A stretch of 64,000 nucleotides of DNA from Cognatishimia sp. WU-CL00825 (GTDB lineage Bacteria; Pseudomonadota; Alphaproteobacteria; Rhodobacterales; Rhodobacteraceae): positions 1,240,001 through 1,304,000 of the forward strand of contig NZ_BAABWX010000001.1 in assembly GCF_040364665.1 (NCBI RefSeq), written 5' to 3'. Position numbers and translations under genes: made by a program. This document shows positions 34,605-44,218 of this stretch, in pieces; the stretch's first letter is position 1; each line of letters starts with the position of its first letter. The notes below the pieces were generated by a model. It saw nothing but the letters and a program-made list of their open reading frames with translations, had not been told where the DNA came from and did not search any database.

Positions 34605-36146
34605 ATGAAGATAGTTGGCGAGTCTGCTCAAGATTGGGGCCCCTTTGGGCGCCCATTGTTCAATGATCCTTCTGCCCGCAAACTGTCCCGCGTTGGCGTT
34701 GTGGATGTTGGCTCCAACTCAGTGCGTTTAGTGGTCTTTGACGGTGCCGCGCGCAGCCCCGCCTATTTCTACAACGAAAAAATTATGTGTGCCTTGGGGG
34801 CCGGCCTGTCTGACACCGGCCGATTGAACCCAAAAGGACGCGAACGCGCCCTTGCTGCCATCCGGCGTTTCCAAGTTGTCGCGCGCCAAATCTGCGACGA
34901 ACCTTTGACCGCCGTCGCCACGGCTGCGGTGCGCGAGGCAGAAGACGGCAACGATTTCTGTGACGAGGTTCTGCGCGAAACCGGGCTGAAAATTCATATC
35001 ATCGACGGTCAAGAAGAGGCCCGTTTGTCAGCCCAGGGCGTTTTACTTGGCTGGCCGGGATCTTACGGATTGGTCTGCGATATCGGCGGTTCCTCGATGG
35101 AGCTCGCCGAAATCAGCGAAGGCGAAATCGGCAAACGTGTCACGTCCCAGCTTGGCCCGCTGAAACTGCGTGATGTCTCTGGCGGCCAAAAAGGCCGCAA
35201 GGCCTATATCAACGAGACATTGGATGCGTTGCAACAGGCCATGGGCGAACAGCAAAATCGCCTGTTTTTGGTAGGCGGTTCTTGGCGCGCAATTGCCCGC
35301 ATTGATATGGAGCGTCGCGGATATCCATTGCGGGTTCTGCACGAGTATCGCATGAGCGCCAAAGCCATTTCAGCAACCGCAAAATTCATCAAATCGCAAG
35401 ATCCGCAAGACTTGCGCAGCCGCTGCGGGGTTTCGGCCCAGCGGATGTCTCTGGTGCCACTCGCCATCGAGGTTTTGAAAGGCGTTGTGCGTCGCTTCAA
35501 ACCGCACGATATCGCCATTTCCTCATATGGTATTCGCGAGGGTATGCTTTATGAACAAATGCCCGACCGACTGCGCCGCAGAGACCCGCTGATCGAGGCC
35601 TGCCGTTTTGCCGAGGCGAAAGATGCACGAGTGCGAGGATACGGCAAAGTCCAATTTGATTTGATCAAACCTTTGTTTAATGCCGCCAGTGAAAGCCGCA
35701 TGCGCATCATCAAAGCGGCCTGTTTGTTGCATGACGTCAGTTGGCGCGCACACCCAGATTACCGCGCAGAAACCTGTTTTGACTATGCAACGCGCGCCAA
35801 CTTAGGGGGGCTAACCCACAGCGAGCGGGTGTTTCTAGGCCTCGCCCTGCTGCACCGCTATCAAAACAAGCGCGAAGGCACCCGCTTTAATGATCTGTTT
35901 GAATTGCTCAGCCAAAAAGATTTGCAGCAGGCCGAAGTGCTTGGAAAAGCCCTGCGGTTTGGAGCCATGCTCTCGATGCAAAGAGATGTAAATGTGGGCA
36001 CTTTCACTTATCGCCCCAAAAAGCGCGAACTGCATTTGAAATTACCCAAATCCTCTGAACCGTTGTTTGGTGAGGTGGCCAAAGCCAGGCTTGAATCTTT
36101 GGCGTCATCCTTAGATGCTCAAGCTTTCGTCAAGATCACGCGCTAA
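34605..36146 (+). CDS. ppx: Exopolyphosphatase / Ppx-GppA phosphatase
   Basis: 513 residues, actin-like ATPase fold. GVVDVGSNSVRLVVFDG near residue 30 and CDIGGSSMELAEI near residue 160 are the phosphate-binding loops; TAAVREAEDGNDF is typical. The C-terminal half has the HD-like helical domain found in proteobacterial Ppx (LLHDVSWRAHPDYRAE). Hydrolyses polyphosphate ends, possibly pppGpp. 53 bases after ppk1. Its stop overlaps the stop of the next, opposite gene by four bases. Confidence 0.95.
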   Translation: MKIVGESAQDWGPFGRPLFNDPSARKLSRVGVVDVGSNSVRLVVFDGAARSPAYFYNEKIMCALGAGLSDTGRLNPKGRERALAAIRRFQVVARQICDEPLTAVATAAVREAEDGNDFCDEVLRETGLKIHIIDGQEEARLSAQGVLLGWPGSYGLVCDIGGSSMELAEISEGEIGKRVTSQLGPLKLRDVSGGQKGRKAYINETLDALQQAMGEQQNRLFLVGGSWRAIARIDMERRGYPLRVLHEYRMSAKAISATAKFIKSQDPQDLRSRCGVSAQRMSLVPLAIEVLKGVVRRFKPHDIAISSYGIREGMLYEQMPDRLRRRDPLIEACRFAEAKDARVRGYGKVQFDLIKPLFNAASESRMRIIKAACLLHDVSWRAHPDYRAETCFDYATRANLGGLTHSERVFLGLALLHRYQNKREGTRFNDLFELLSQKDLQQAEVLGKALRFGAMLSMQRDVNVGTFTYRPKKRELHLKLPKSSEPLFGEVAKARLESLASSLDAQAFVKITR

Positions 36147-36514
36147 AGTTCTATTGCTTCATCCGCAGCGTCGCTTTGCTCGTCTTTACGAGGCTTACGC
36201 CGAATGATGATATCGCCGTTTGGCAACATCTCTGGTGCCTCATAAGCGCTCCAGTCTTCAACCTCTTCCAGCAAGTTGCCAAAGGCCGGACCCATCTCCG
36301 CGAAAAACTGCAACATCTGCGGGCCCATTTCTTGGGTCAAAGAGCGTAGCTCTTCAAGCGCCGGTTCCATTTCATCCGTCAGCCCTTTGAAAAACATTTC
36401 GGCACCCATTTGCATCAGCGACTTGCCGCTGCCGTGCTCTGGTTGTTCCTCCGCCAAAGGTGACGTTGCCGTCAGAGCAGCAACCAATATCAAACCAATC
36501 GCATCTGTGCGCAT
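36143..36514 (-). CDS. Small secreted acidic protein of unknown function
   Basis: 123 residues from ATG 36514 with GGAGAG upstream; ATG 36529 is possible. Signal peptide MRTDAIGLILVAALTATSPLA, then an acidic amphipathic region rich in Met and Glu (MGAEMFFKGLTDEMEPALEE) and a basic patch near the C-terminus (IIIRRKPRK). I recognise no enzyme motif. The nearest gene upstream on its strand is the EEP protein, 24 bases away. Confidence 0.85.
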   Translation of the reverse strand: MRTDAIGLILVAALTATSPLAEEQPEHGSGKSLMQMGAEMFFKGLTDEMEPALEELRSLTQEMGPQMLQFFAEMGPAFGNLLEEVEDWSAYEAPEMLPNGDIIIRRKPRKDEQSDAADEAIEL

Positions 36515-36538
36515 AGGATCTCTCCGCATGTGGATGCC

Positions 36539-37543
36539 TTAGATATCAAGATCCAAGGTAACAGGAAAATGGTCTGACGCTGTCAACAACGCTTGGCGCA
36601 GCTTGGGGTCGTGCCAGCAGGCCTGATCATCAAACGGGTGCCAGATGCGCCATTCCGGTCGTTTGCTGCGCAAACTTTCTGAAACCATAATGTAATCCAG
36701 TAAGGCCTGCAAAAAACGCTTATCCTTGTGGATGTAAAACCGCGACGTTGTTGGTTTTGCCCCCAATCTGCGAGACAAGGCAGCGCGTGCATGTGGGTCA
36801 TGCAAACAGTTTTTTCCCTTTTCGCCCATGACAATTTCGACTGACGAGCGCCCAAAAAGGTCTTCGTATTCATCAAGACCCGGTCCATCGTTGAGATCGC
36901 CCAATACAATCAGGTGTTCATTTGCCTCAAGATACCGAACAACCCGTCGCCGCAACCAAATCGCTTGCGCCAATTGTTTACGCCGATTGGCAATCGAAAT
37001 GCGCATCACATCCGCTGCATTGCGCGCGCCATGCGGGGCCTTTGATTTTAGATGTACCCCAATCAAACGCAGCGTCTGATTGGTCAAAGTGGTCAACTCC
37101 AGCTCGAGAGGTGGCTTTGAAAACTGCACAATGTCCTGATTTTCATCTACGTCCAAATCAATGTGAAATTCCTGATCAAAACGCGGCGCATCAAAACTTC
37201 CGTGCGGATTATGTTTGACGCGCACAACATCCGGGTCATACAGCAGGGCGATTTCCTGTTGTGTATCGTTGGAAAACCCGATGATCGCCTTGTTTGTGCG
37301 TAAATCAAAGGCATTTGCAAACCCTTCTAGCGCGGCAACAGTAGAGCGCCGACCATTTTGATCAGGCGCTTCAATCACCATAATCGCGTCACTGTCCAAG
37401 GTTTGAAAAACCACCGACAAGGCGTCGATTTGTTCCGCCTTGGTGACATCGCGCCGCGACGACCAACTGCCATCCTTAATCAGCTGGTCCTGCTCGTCAA
37501 ATAGACCAGTGAACCACTCCACATTATAGGTGGCAATGCGCAT
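36539..37543 (-). CDS. Endonuclease/exonuclease/phosphatase-family protein
   Basis: 334 residues from ATG 37543, whose first base is shared with the upstream gene's stop (TGATG), so translation is coupled. EEP fold: RIATYNVEWFTGL at the N-terminus, the Glu in AIMVIEAPDQNG, GVHLKSKAPHG, VLGDLNDGPG and the terminal TASDHFPVTLDLD supply the metal and catalytic Asp, Asn and His. Could act on DNA, RNA or phosphoester lipids; no signal peptide is seen. Confidence 0.9.
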   Translation of the reverse strand: MRIATYNVEWFTGLFDEQDQLIKDGSWSSRRDVTKAEQIDALSVVFQTLDSDAIMVIEAPDQNGRRSTVAALEGFANAFDLRTNKAIIGFSNDTQQEIALLYDPDVVRVKHNPHGSFDAPRFDQEFHIDLDVDENQDIVQFSKPPLELELTTLTNQTLRLIGVHLKSKAPHGARNAADVMRISIANRRKQLAQAIWLRRRVVRYLEANEHLIVLGDLNDGPGLDEYEDLFGRSSVEIVMGEKGKNCLHDPHARAALSRRLGAKPTTSRFYIHKDKRFLQALLDYIMVSESLRSKRPEWRIWHPFDDQACWHDPKLRQALLTASDHFPVTLDLDI

Positions 37544-38223
37544 CAAGCGGCCTTGCGGCTGATGGTTTCCCAAGCCTGATTGACATCAATCATTTTTTTC
37601 TCTGCCATTTTGATTGCCTCCTGAGGTACACCACGCGCCATCATGGCATCAGGGTGGGTCCGCCGTACCAATTGCCGCCAGGCCTGACGAATTTCTGGCA
37701 TGGGCGTGTCCGGAGTAACGCCTAGAACGGTATAGGGATCTGGAGCACTGTCTGGCACAAACCGCGTTTTGATCGCCTGAAATTTGGCAGGGTCCATTTC
37801 AAAGATCTCTGCAACACGTTCCAAAAACACATCTTCGTTTGGATGAAACGTGCCGTCTGCCATCGCGATATGAAACAGCCCCTCCATCAAGTCACAATAA
37901 CAACTGTGATCCTCGCGAAAGAGATTGCGAATGCTCTGGGCATATTCTTCAAAGCCCGCCGCATCCTTGCGCGCAAGGTTAAACACCTTGGCAGCCCCAG
38001 CTTCATCCTGAGCAGAAATTTGAAAGACCTCACGAAACGCAGTCACCTCGTCGCGGGTCACTTGACCATCGGCCTTTGCCATTTTTGCGCCCAAGGCAAT
38101 CACTGCAATGGTAAAGGCCACCGACCTTTCCGGCGGTGCGCGCAACTTTTCAAAGACCTCGGTGAGGCTTTCACCGCTGGCCAAAGCGGAAATCGCATCG
38201 CTTATTCGAGCCCAAATAGACAT
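37543..38223 (-). CDS. TerB- and J-domain protein (DjlA-like)
   Basis: 226 residues. N-terminal TerB-like helical domain (VIALGAKMAKADGQVTRDEV and the second turn MADGTFHPNEDVFLERV) followed by a C-terminal J domain (PYTVLGVTPDTPMPEIRQAWRQLV, split within) with the HPD motif in RRTHPDAM, needed to stimulate DnaK. Resembles DjlA without its membrane anchor. The last base of its stop is the first base of the EEP gene start. Confidence 0.92.
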   Translation of the reverse strand: MSIWARISDAISALASGESLTEVFEKLRAPPERSVAFTIAVIALGAKMAKADGQVTRDEVTAFREVFQISAQDEAGAAKVFNLARKDAAGFEEYAQSIRNLFREDHSCYCDLMEGLFHIAMADGTFHPNEDVFLERVAEIFEMDPAKFQAIKTRFVPDSAPDPYTVLGVTPDTPMPEIRQAWRQLVRRTHPDAMMARGVPQEAIKMAEKKMIDVNQAWETISRKAA

Positions 38224-38254
38224 ACCAAAATCCTACTCGTTTCACACGCCATTG

Positions 38255-38740
38255 TCACCGCGTTACAATTTTCTGCATTAAAATCAAATTCATCCACCTG
38301 TCAAACTTTCGCCCTACCTCCGGCATTTGTCCGACATGCTCAAATCCCATATGCGTATGGAAATCCACCGCACCTGTGTTCTCACCACCAATCGCCGCGA
38401 CAAGTACGTGAACATCTGACTGGCGCGCCACCTGCTCGAGCGCCCGCAATAAGGCGCTGCCAATGGATTTGCCCTGCGCGCTGGCAAGCAAATACAGACT
38501 ATGCTCTTTGCAATGCGCATATCCAGGCCCTGCCCTAAAGGGGCCAAGGGTGCCAAACCCAACAACCCTGCCCTGCAATTCAGCCACCAGAAAGCATCCG
38601 CGGCGTGCTGACACCAATTGCGTTACGTCTTTTATTGATTTTTCAGTGGAATTAAAGGTACTGATGCCGTCGCGAATTTCAGCATTCCATATCGCGGCAA
38701 TCGATTTGGCATCGTTTGCGGTGGCGTCGCGCAAGATCAT
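38255..38740 (-). CDS. GNAT-family N-acetyltransferase (PAT-like)
   Basis: 161 residues from ATG 38740 (a GTG one codon earlier is possible). GNAT fold with acetyl-CoA loop HSLYLLASAQGKSIGSALL and the C-terminal FHTHMGFEHVGQMPEVGRKF, which resembles phosphinothricin acetyltransferases. IAAIWNAEIRDGISTFN at the N-terminus supports that subgroup. The natural substrate is probably an amino acid or related amine; not decided by sequence. 31 bases separate its stop from the TerB/DnaJ gene start. Confidence 0.9.
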   Translation of the reverse strand: MILRDATANDAKSIAAIWNAEIRDGISTFNSTEKSIKDVTQLVSARRGCFLVAELQGRVVGFGTLGPFRAGPGYAHCKEHSLYLLASAQGKSIGSALLRALEQVARQSDVHVLVAAIGGENTGAVDFHTHMGFEHVGQMPEVGRKFDRWMNLILMQKIVTR

Positions 38741-38966
38741 CACAAAACCTTTTGAGCAGGAGACGTTTAGTTTACATCAATAGCTTGGTAGCCCAAATGC
38801 AGGTCACAAAGCATCACAGATATCGCGACGTCAAGCCCTGTCCGGAGATTACGGGGCAAACATAGCAATGCAACCGCGTTTACTCAGTTTCGCTGAGCCC
38901 CACCCCAGCAGCTTTGCCAAATCCAATCCAAAAGCAAAAAACCACTTTTTCCGCAGGCAATTGACA

Positions 38967-38995
38967 CAAAAACGGGCAGAGAAACCCTGCCCGTT
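38967..38995 (-). terminator. Terminator of the methylmalonyl-CoA mutase gene
   Basis: AACGGGCAG and CTGCCCGTT (38971-38979 with 38987-38995) form a perfect nine-base stem, followed by TTTTTG on the minus strand. It lies 30 bases after the mutase stop. The other 220 bases up to 38740 hold no gene that I can support. Confidence 0.9.
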
Positions 38996-39024
38996 CAAAT
39001 CTCTTTTGCTTAGAAACCCGAGGT

Positions 39025-41151
39025 TTAACTACGCGCTTGACGGATCAAAGCCAGAATATCTTGCGCGGCTTCCGGAATATTTGTCCCCGGACCAAAAATC
39101 GCTTTGACCCCTGCTTTGACCAAGAAATCATAATCTTGCTGCGGAATAACCCCGCCACAGATGACGATAATATCGCTGGCGTCGTTATCGGCCAAAGCTT
39201 TGATCAGCTGCGGTGCCAGAGTTTTGTGGCCAGCAGCCTGTGACGAAATCCCAACCACATGAACATCATTGTCGATGGCATCTTGCGCGGCTTCTTCGGG
39301 GGTTTGGAACAACGGACCTACATCAACGTCAAAGCCAATATCCGCAAAAGCAGTCGCAATCACTTTGGCACCGCGATCGTGGCCATCTTGACCCATTTTC
39401 ACAACCAGCATCCGTGGCCTGCGGCCTTCATCTTCAGCAAAATCCTCTACTGATTTCTGGATCTTGGCAAAACCTTCGTCGCCTTCGTAAGCCGCACCAT
39501 AGACCCCCGCCAAGGTTTTGACTTCGGCGCGGTGACGACCAAACTCATCTTCCATGGCCATGCTGATTTCCCCTACAGATGCCCGTTGGCGCGCGGCTTC
39601 GACGGCCGCTTCCAAAAGGTTTCCACCTTCTTTTGCCCGCCGCGTCAGCTCTGCCAAAGCGGCTGCACAGCCAGCACTATCGCGGGTGGCCTTGATGTTC
39701 TCTAGACGCTCAATCTGGCTTTGTCGAACAGCCACATTGTCCACATCCAAAATGTCCAGATGGTCTTCTTTTTCCAGACGGTATTTGTTGACACCAACAA
39801 CCACCTCATCACCGCGATCCACCATGGCTTGACGCCGCGCGGCGCTTTCTTCGATCCGAAGCTTAGGCATGCCAGAGGCCACAGCCTTGGTCATCCCGCC
39901 CATTTCTTCGACTTCTTCGATCAGCTCCCAAGCCTTAGTGGCCAAATCATGGGTCAGGCTTTCCACATAATAAGACCCTGCCAATGGGTCGACCACATTG
40001 GTCACACCAGTTTCCTCTTGCAAGATCAACTGCGTGTTGCGGGCGATACGGGCCGAGAAATCTGTCGGCAAAGCAATCGCTTCGTCCAAAGCGTTTGTGT
40101 GCAAGGACTGTGTCCCGCCCAACGCCGCTGCCATAGCCTCATAGGCGGTGCGCACAACGTTGTTATATGGATCTTGCTCTTGCAGCGATACGCCCGATGT
40201 CTGGCAATGGGTCCGCAGCATCTTTGACCGCTCTGACTTTGCGCCAAATTCTGTCATAATCCGGTGCCACAACAAACGCGCCGCGCGCAGTTTGGCGGCC
40301 TCCATAAAGAAATTCATACCGATGGCAAAGAAAAAGCTCAGACGCCCAGCAAATTTATCAACATCCATGCCGGCTTCGATTGCGGCACGGACATATTCAC
40401 GCCCATCAGCCAAAGTATAGGCCAGCTCTTGAACGAGGTTCGCACCGGCTTCCTGCATGTGATAGCCGGAGATCGAGATAGAATTGAATTTGGGCATCTC
40501 GTTAGAGGTGTATTCGATGATGTCTGAGATAATCCGCATCGACGGTTCTGGTGGATAGATATAGGTGTTGCGCACCATGAATTCCTTCAGAATATCGTTC
40601 TGAATGGTGCCTGCCAGCAACGCCTTGTCATGCCCTTGTTCTTCACCTGCTACAATGAAACTTGCCAGAATAGGCACCACCGCGCCGTTCATGGTCATCG
40701 ACACTGACACCTTGTCCAACGGAATGCCGTCAAACAAAATTTTCATATCCTCGACGCTATCGATCGCAACACCAGCTTTGCCAACATCGCCCACCACCCG
40801 TGGATGATCGCTATCATAACCGCGGTGGGTCGCCAGATCAAAAGCCACCGATACACCCTGCTGGCCAGCCGCAAGGTTACGACGGTAGAACGCATTGGAT
40901 TCTTCTGCCGTCGAAAACCCGGCATATTGACGAATGGTCCAAGGGCGTCCAGCATACATCGTCGCCTTGACACCACGGGTAAACGGTCCAAATCCGGGCA
41001 TAGAGCCCAAGTGATCGACGTTTTCAAGATCTTGCTCGGTGTACACCGGCTTGACGCCAATGCCCTCTAGCGTGTCCCAATCCAGATCTTTTAGGGGGCG
41101 CCCACGCAATTCTTTCTCTGCAAGCGCTTGCCATTCTTTTTTGGTCGTCAT
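39025..41151 (-). CDS. mcm: Methylmalonyl-CoA mutase
   Basis: 708 residues, the full-length single-chain (homodimeric) form. Isomerises (R)-methylmalonyl-CoA to succinyl-CoA with adenosylcobalamin. N-terminal substrate barrel ([38 protein letters not shown]) and C-terminal B12-binding domain with the D-x-H-x-x-G motif in [11 protein letters not shown], supplying the cobalt-ligating His, then [19 protein letters not shown] precedes the ATG. Ends at a strong terminator. The MeaB chaperone and the epimerase are not in the window. Confidence 0.98.
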   Translation of the reverse strand: MTTKKEWQALAEKELRGRPLKDLDWDTLEGIGVKPVYTEQDLENVDHLGSMPGFGPFTRGVKATMYAGRPWTIRQYAGFSTAEESNAFYRRNLAAGQQGVSVAFDLATHRGYDSDHPRVVGDVGKAGVAIDSVEDMKILFDGIPLDKVSVSMTMNGAVVPILASFIVAGEEQGHDKALLAGTIQNDILKEFMVRNTYIYPPEPSMRIISDIIEYTSNEMPKFNSISISGYHMQEAGANLVQELAYTLADGREYVRAAIEAGMDVDKFAGRLSFFFAIGMNFFMEAAKLRAARLLWHRIMTEFGAKSERSKMLRTHCQTSGVSLQEQDPYNNVVRTAYEAMAAALGGTQSLHTNALDEAIALPTDFSARIARNTQLILQEETGVTNVVDPLAGSYYVESLTHDLATKAWELIEEVEEMGGMTKAVASGMPKLRIEESAARRQAMVDRGDEVVVGVNKYRLEKEDHLDILDVDNVAVRQSQIERLENIKATRDSAGCAAALAELTRRAKEGGNLLEAAVEAARQRASVGEISMAMEDEFGRHRAEVKTLAGVYGAAYEGDEGFAKIQKSVEDFAEDEGRRPRMLVVKMGQDGHDRGAKVIATAFADIGFDVDVGPLFQTPEEAAQDAIDNDVHVVGISSQAAGHKTLAPQLIKALADNDASDIIVICGGVIPQQDYDFLVKAGVKAIFGPGTNIPEAAQDILALIRQARS

Positions 41152-41304
41152 CTCGGTATCCTCTCATTAACAGGCGGATCGCTCTTTAAGGGAAACGATA
41201 CTTGCGCTGCCATTCTTTGTCTTTGTTTGCCGGGCGCGGTAATAATTCCGCGATTCAAAAATTCAGCCATCGCATTCACCGCGATACCGCCTATATTGAG
41301 TCTT

Positions 41305-41763
41305 ATGGGAACATTTAATCGACTCTGCTTAGCCCTTGTTATTCCGCTCTTTCTTGGCTCTGAACTGGCCGCACAAGAGGCCGTGGAACCAGACCGTCCT
41401 TCCGTCTTCATCGACGACACAGACGTCGACATAGACGGCTTCCTTTGGACACACCGTCCGATCGTTGTTTTTGCCGATAGCGAAAACGACCCGCGCTTTG
41501 TAAAACAACTCGAGTTGCTCAACGCGCTGCCGGAAGAATTACGATTGCGGGACGTGGTGGTGCTCACCGACACCGACCCAGCCGCAAAGTCGGCGCTGCG
41601 CAAAAAACTGCGACCACGCGGTTTTATGTTTGTTCTGATCGGCAAAGACGGCACGGTATATCTGCGCAAACCTTTGCCGTGGAATGTGCGCGAGATCACC
41701 CGATCTATAGATAAGCTGCCGATGCGCCAGCAAGAAATTCGCGATCGACGCGTCACACAATAG
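41305..41763 (+). CDS. DUF4174 protein, secreted
   Basis: 152 residues from ATG 41305. Signal peptide GTFNRLCLALVIPLFLGSELAA, then a thioredoxin-fold-like DUF4174 domain: HRPIVVFADSENDPRFVKQ, RDVVVLTDTDPAAKS, FMFVLIGKDGTVYLRKP and the terminal IDKLPMRQQEIR. The usual CXXC is absent. Function unknown. It sits alone on the plus strand between mcm and pccA, an arrangement I associate with other Rhodobacterales. Confidence 0.9.
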   Translation: MGTFNRLCLALVIPLFLGSELAAQEAVEPDRPSVFIDDTDVDIDGFLWTHRPIVVFADSENDPRFVKQLELLNALPEELRLRDVVVLTDTDPAAKSALRKKLRPRGFMFVLIGKDGTVYLRKPLPWNVREITRSIDKLPMRQQEIRDRRVTQ

Positions 41764-41764
41764 G

Positions 41765-41824
41765 TTGGGCACCATGGCAGCCTGGGAAAAGCTGGCTTTT
41801 CCCTGCAGTCCATATGGTGCCCAA
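41765..41824. terminator. Large two-part hairpin between convergent DUF4174 and pccA genes
   Basis: Outer arms TTGGGCACCAT (41765-41775) and ATGGTGCCCAA (41814-41824) are perfect over 11 bases; inside them GGGAAAAG (41784-41791) pairs with CTTTTCCC (41796-41803). It fills the gap between the two stops and probably ends both transcripts, although no long T-run follows. Confidence 0.6.
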
Positions 41825-41837
41825 ACCCAATCACGGC

Positions 41838-43883
41838 TTATTCAAACTCCATGATCACATCATCAACCGCCAGGCTATCACCGGCACTCGCGTTGATCTT
41901 TGCCACCACAGATTTCTTTTCTGCCCGCAGAATGTTCTCCATTTTCATGGCCTCTACGGAACACAAAGCCTGACCTTCTTGCACTTCTTGGCCAACCTCT
42001 ACCTCGACCTTGACGATCAATCCCGGCATGGGGCACAGCAATAGCTTGCTGGTATCTGGCGCGACCTTTTCGGGCATCAGGCGGGCCAATTCTGCCTGAC
42101 GCGGCGTGCGCACGTGTACTTTCATATCTGCGCCACGGCTGCGAATGCGGAACCCACCAGAAATTTTGCCAACCTTAAGTGCAAGCAATTTGCCGTCAAT
42201 ATCCAACGTCGCCAGTTGATCCCCCGGTGTCCAGTCACTGCTGACGCGCACAGCGGTTCCATCAGAAAAGGAAACCGTTGACCCATCACGATCCGCGTCA
42301 ATCTGCACTTCAAAGTCGGTACCTTGCAAGGAAACGACCCAATCCGCACCCACACGTCGCTCGTGGTTATCCATGCGCCCCGACACGCGGGTCCGGCGGA
42401 TTTCAGCCACACGGTGCATTGCCGCTGCACTTGCTGCCACTTGGCGCAACTCCGACTCTTTCAGCTGAACACCGTCAAAGCCTTCGGGGTATTCTTCTTC
42501 GATAAACGCCGTAGTCATGTCCCCTGAAATGAACTTGGGGTGATCCATGACGGCGGACAAGAACGGCAGGTTATGGCCAATGCCTTCAACTTCAAAACTG
42601 TCCAAAGCCACGCGCATCGCATCGATGGCTGCTTCGCGGGTTTCAGCCCAGGTACACAGCTTGGCGATCATCGGATCATAATACATGCTGATTTCGCCGC
42701 CTTCATATACACCGGTGTCATTGCGCACAGCCGCTTGACCAGTTGGCGCATCGCCCATCCATTTGCCATTCACCAACATCGGACCAGCTGCAGTTTCTGC
42801 AGGTGGGCGATAGCGGGTCAAACGCCCAATGGACGGCAAAAAGCCGCGATACGGATCTTCGGCATAAAGCCGGTTTTCAATCGCCCAGCCCGTCAAGGTC
42901 ACATCGTCTTGTGAAATGCTGAGCGGCTCGCCATTGGCCACGCGGATCATCTGTTCGACCAGATCAACACCAGTAATCAACTCTGTCACCGGGTGTTCAA
43001 CCTGCAATCGCGTGTTCATTTCCAAGAAATAGAAATTGCGCTCGCCATCAACGATGAATTCCACCGTGCCTGCTGACGCGTAATCAACGGCTTTGGCAAG
43101 CGCCACTGCCTGCTCGCCCATGGCTTTACGGGTTGCTTCATCCAAGAACGGCGACGGGGCTTCTTCAACCACTTTCTGCTGACGACGCTGAATAGAGCAC
43201 TCGCGCTCACCCAGATAAATGCCATTACCATGCGCATCACACAGCACCTGAATTTCAATATGGCGCGGTTGCGTGATGAATTTCTCGATAAAGATCCGGT
43301 CATCACCAAAGCTGTTGGCAGCCTCGTTTTTGGACGATTGAAAGCCTTCGCGCGCCTCTTGGTCATTCCAGGCAATCCGCATGCCCTTGCCACCACCACC
43401 GGCAGAGGCCTTGATCATCACCGGATAGCCAATTTGATTGCTGATTTTCACAGCTTCGTCGGCATCTTCAATCAGACCCATATAGCCTGGCACGGTACTC
43501 ACATCTGCATCTTGCGCGATTTTTTTCGAGGTGATTTTGTCACCCATCTTTTCAATCGCCCCAACAGGTGGGCCAACAAATGCCACGCCCTGCGCCGACA
43601 GTGCCTCGGCGAACTTGGCATTTTCAGAAAGAAACCCATATCCAGGGTGCACGGCTTGGGCACCGGAATCTTTGATCGCCTGCATCACCTTGTCGATGAC
43701 AATATAGGATTGATTGGCAGGCGGCGGCCCAATGTGAATGGCCTCATCCGCCATCTCAACATGCAGTGCATTTTTATCAGCATCCGAATAGATGGCCACG
43801 GTTGAAATGCCCATCTTTTTAGCCGTTTTGATAACACGGCAGGCGATTTCGCCCCGGTTCGCGATCAGGATCTTATTGAACAT
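41838..43883 (-). CDS. pccA: Propionyl-CoA carboxylase, biotin-containing alpha subunit
   Basis: 681 residues. Biotin carboxylase domain in the first 450 residues (ILIANRGEIACRVIKTAKKMG; glycine-rich KASAGGGGKGMRIAW; EMNTRLQVEHPVTE), a linker domain, and the C-terminal biotin carrier with the CSVEAMKMENILRAEK biotin Lys. With PccB it carboxylates propionyl-CoA to (S)-methylmalonyl-CoA. AAGGGA precedes the ATG. Separated from pccB by five small genes on the same strand. Confidence 0.97.
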   Translation of the reverse strand: MFNKILIANRGEIACRVIKTAKKMGISTVAIYSDADKNALHVEMADEAIHIGPPPANQSYIVIDKVMQAIKDSGAQAVHPGYGFLSENAKFAEALSAQGVAFVGPPVGAIEKMGDKITSKKIAQDADVSTVPGYMGLIEDADEAVKISNQIGYPVMIKASAGGGGKGMRIAWNDQEAREGFQSSKNEAANSFGDDRIFIEKFITQPRHIEIQVLCDAHGNGIYLGERECSIQRRQQKVVEEAPSPFLDEATRKAMGEQAVALAKAVDYASAGTVEFIVDGERNFYFLEMNTRLQVEHPVTELITGVDLVEQMIRVANGEPLSISQDDVTLTGWAIENRLYAEDPYRGFLPSIGRLTRYRPPAETAAGPMLVNGKWMGDAPTGQAAVRNDTGVYEGGEISMYYDPMIAKLCTWAETREAAIDAMRVALDSFEVEGIGHNLPFLSAVMDHPKFISGDMTTAFIEEEYPEGFDGVQLKESELRQVAASAAAMHRVAEIRRTRVSGRMDNHERRVGADWVVSLQGTDFEVQIDADRDGSTVSFSDGTAVRVSSDWTPGDQLATLDIDGKLLALKVGKISGGFRIRSRGADMKVHVRTPRQAELARLMPEKVAPDTSKLLLCPMPGLIVKVEVEVGQEVQEGQALCSVEAMKMENILRAEKKSVVAKINASAGDSLAVDDVIMEFE

Positions 43884-44008
43884 GGGATGTCCCTTCTGGT
43901 TCTTGGCTCAAAGGCTGGCCCTTGAGTTTCGGCAACAAAAATCCACCAGCGCGCAGAGCACCAGTGGATACAATGTCATTGGGTCGCAGTTGTGCGACAG
44001 GATTGGAT

Positions 44009-44218
44009 TTAGCGGCAGCGTTCTGGGTAGGTTTGGCAGTAGGCCACATTGGCAAAGCCGCCAATGACCGCCGCAGTTTTTGCATTTCCGCCAGTGACGA
44101 TGGCTGCACCGGCACCCGCGCCCGCGCCCAAGACACCCTGTTCAAGCGCTGTGTCGCCACAGGCCGACAGGCCAAGCGACGCCGCGCAAATGACGGCAAT
44201 CTTCCAGTATTTATACAT
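44009..44218 (-). CDS. Small lipoprotein with glycine-rich segment
   Basis: 69 residues. Lipoprotein signal with lipobox LGLSAC (Cys near residue 21), then a Gly/Ala-rich helix that may insert in a membrane (GVLGAGAGAGAAIVTGGN) and the C-terminus NVAYCQTYPERC, with two Cys for a disulfide. GGAAGG lies upstream. Between pccA and the hairpin region. Function unknown. Confidence 0.82.
   Translation of the reverse strand: MYKYWKIAVICAASLGLSACGDTALEQGVLGAGAGAGAAIVTGGNAKTAAVIGGFANVAYCQTYPERCR

Noticed and set aside
38868..39107. Plus-strand frame in the gap after the mutase gene
   Set aside because: Runs through the mutase terminator and into the mutase gene on the other strand.
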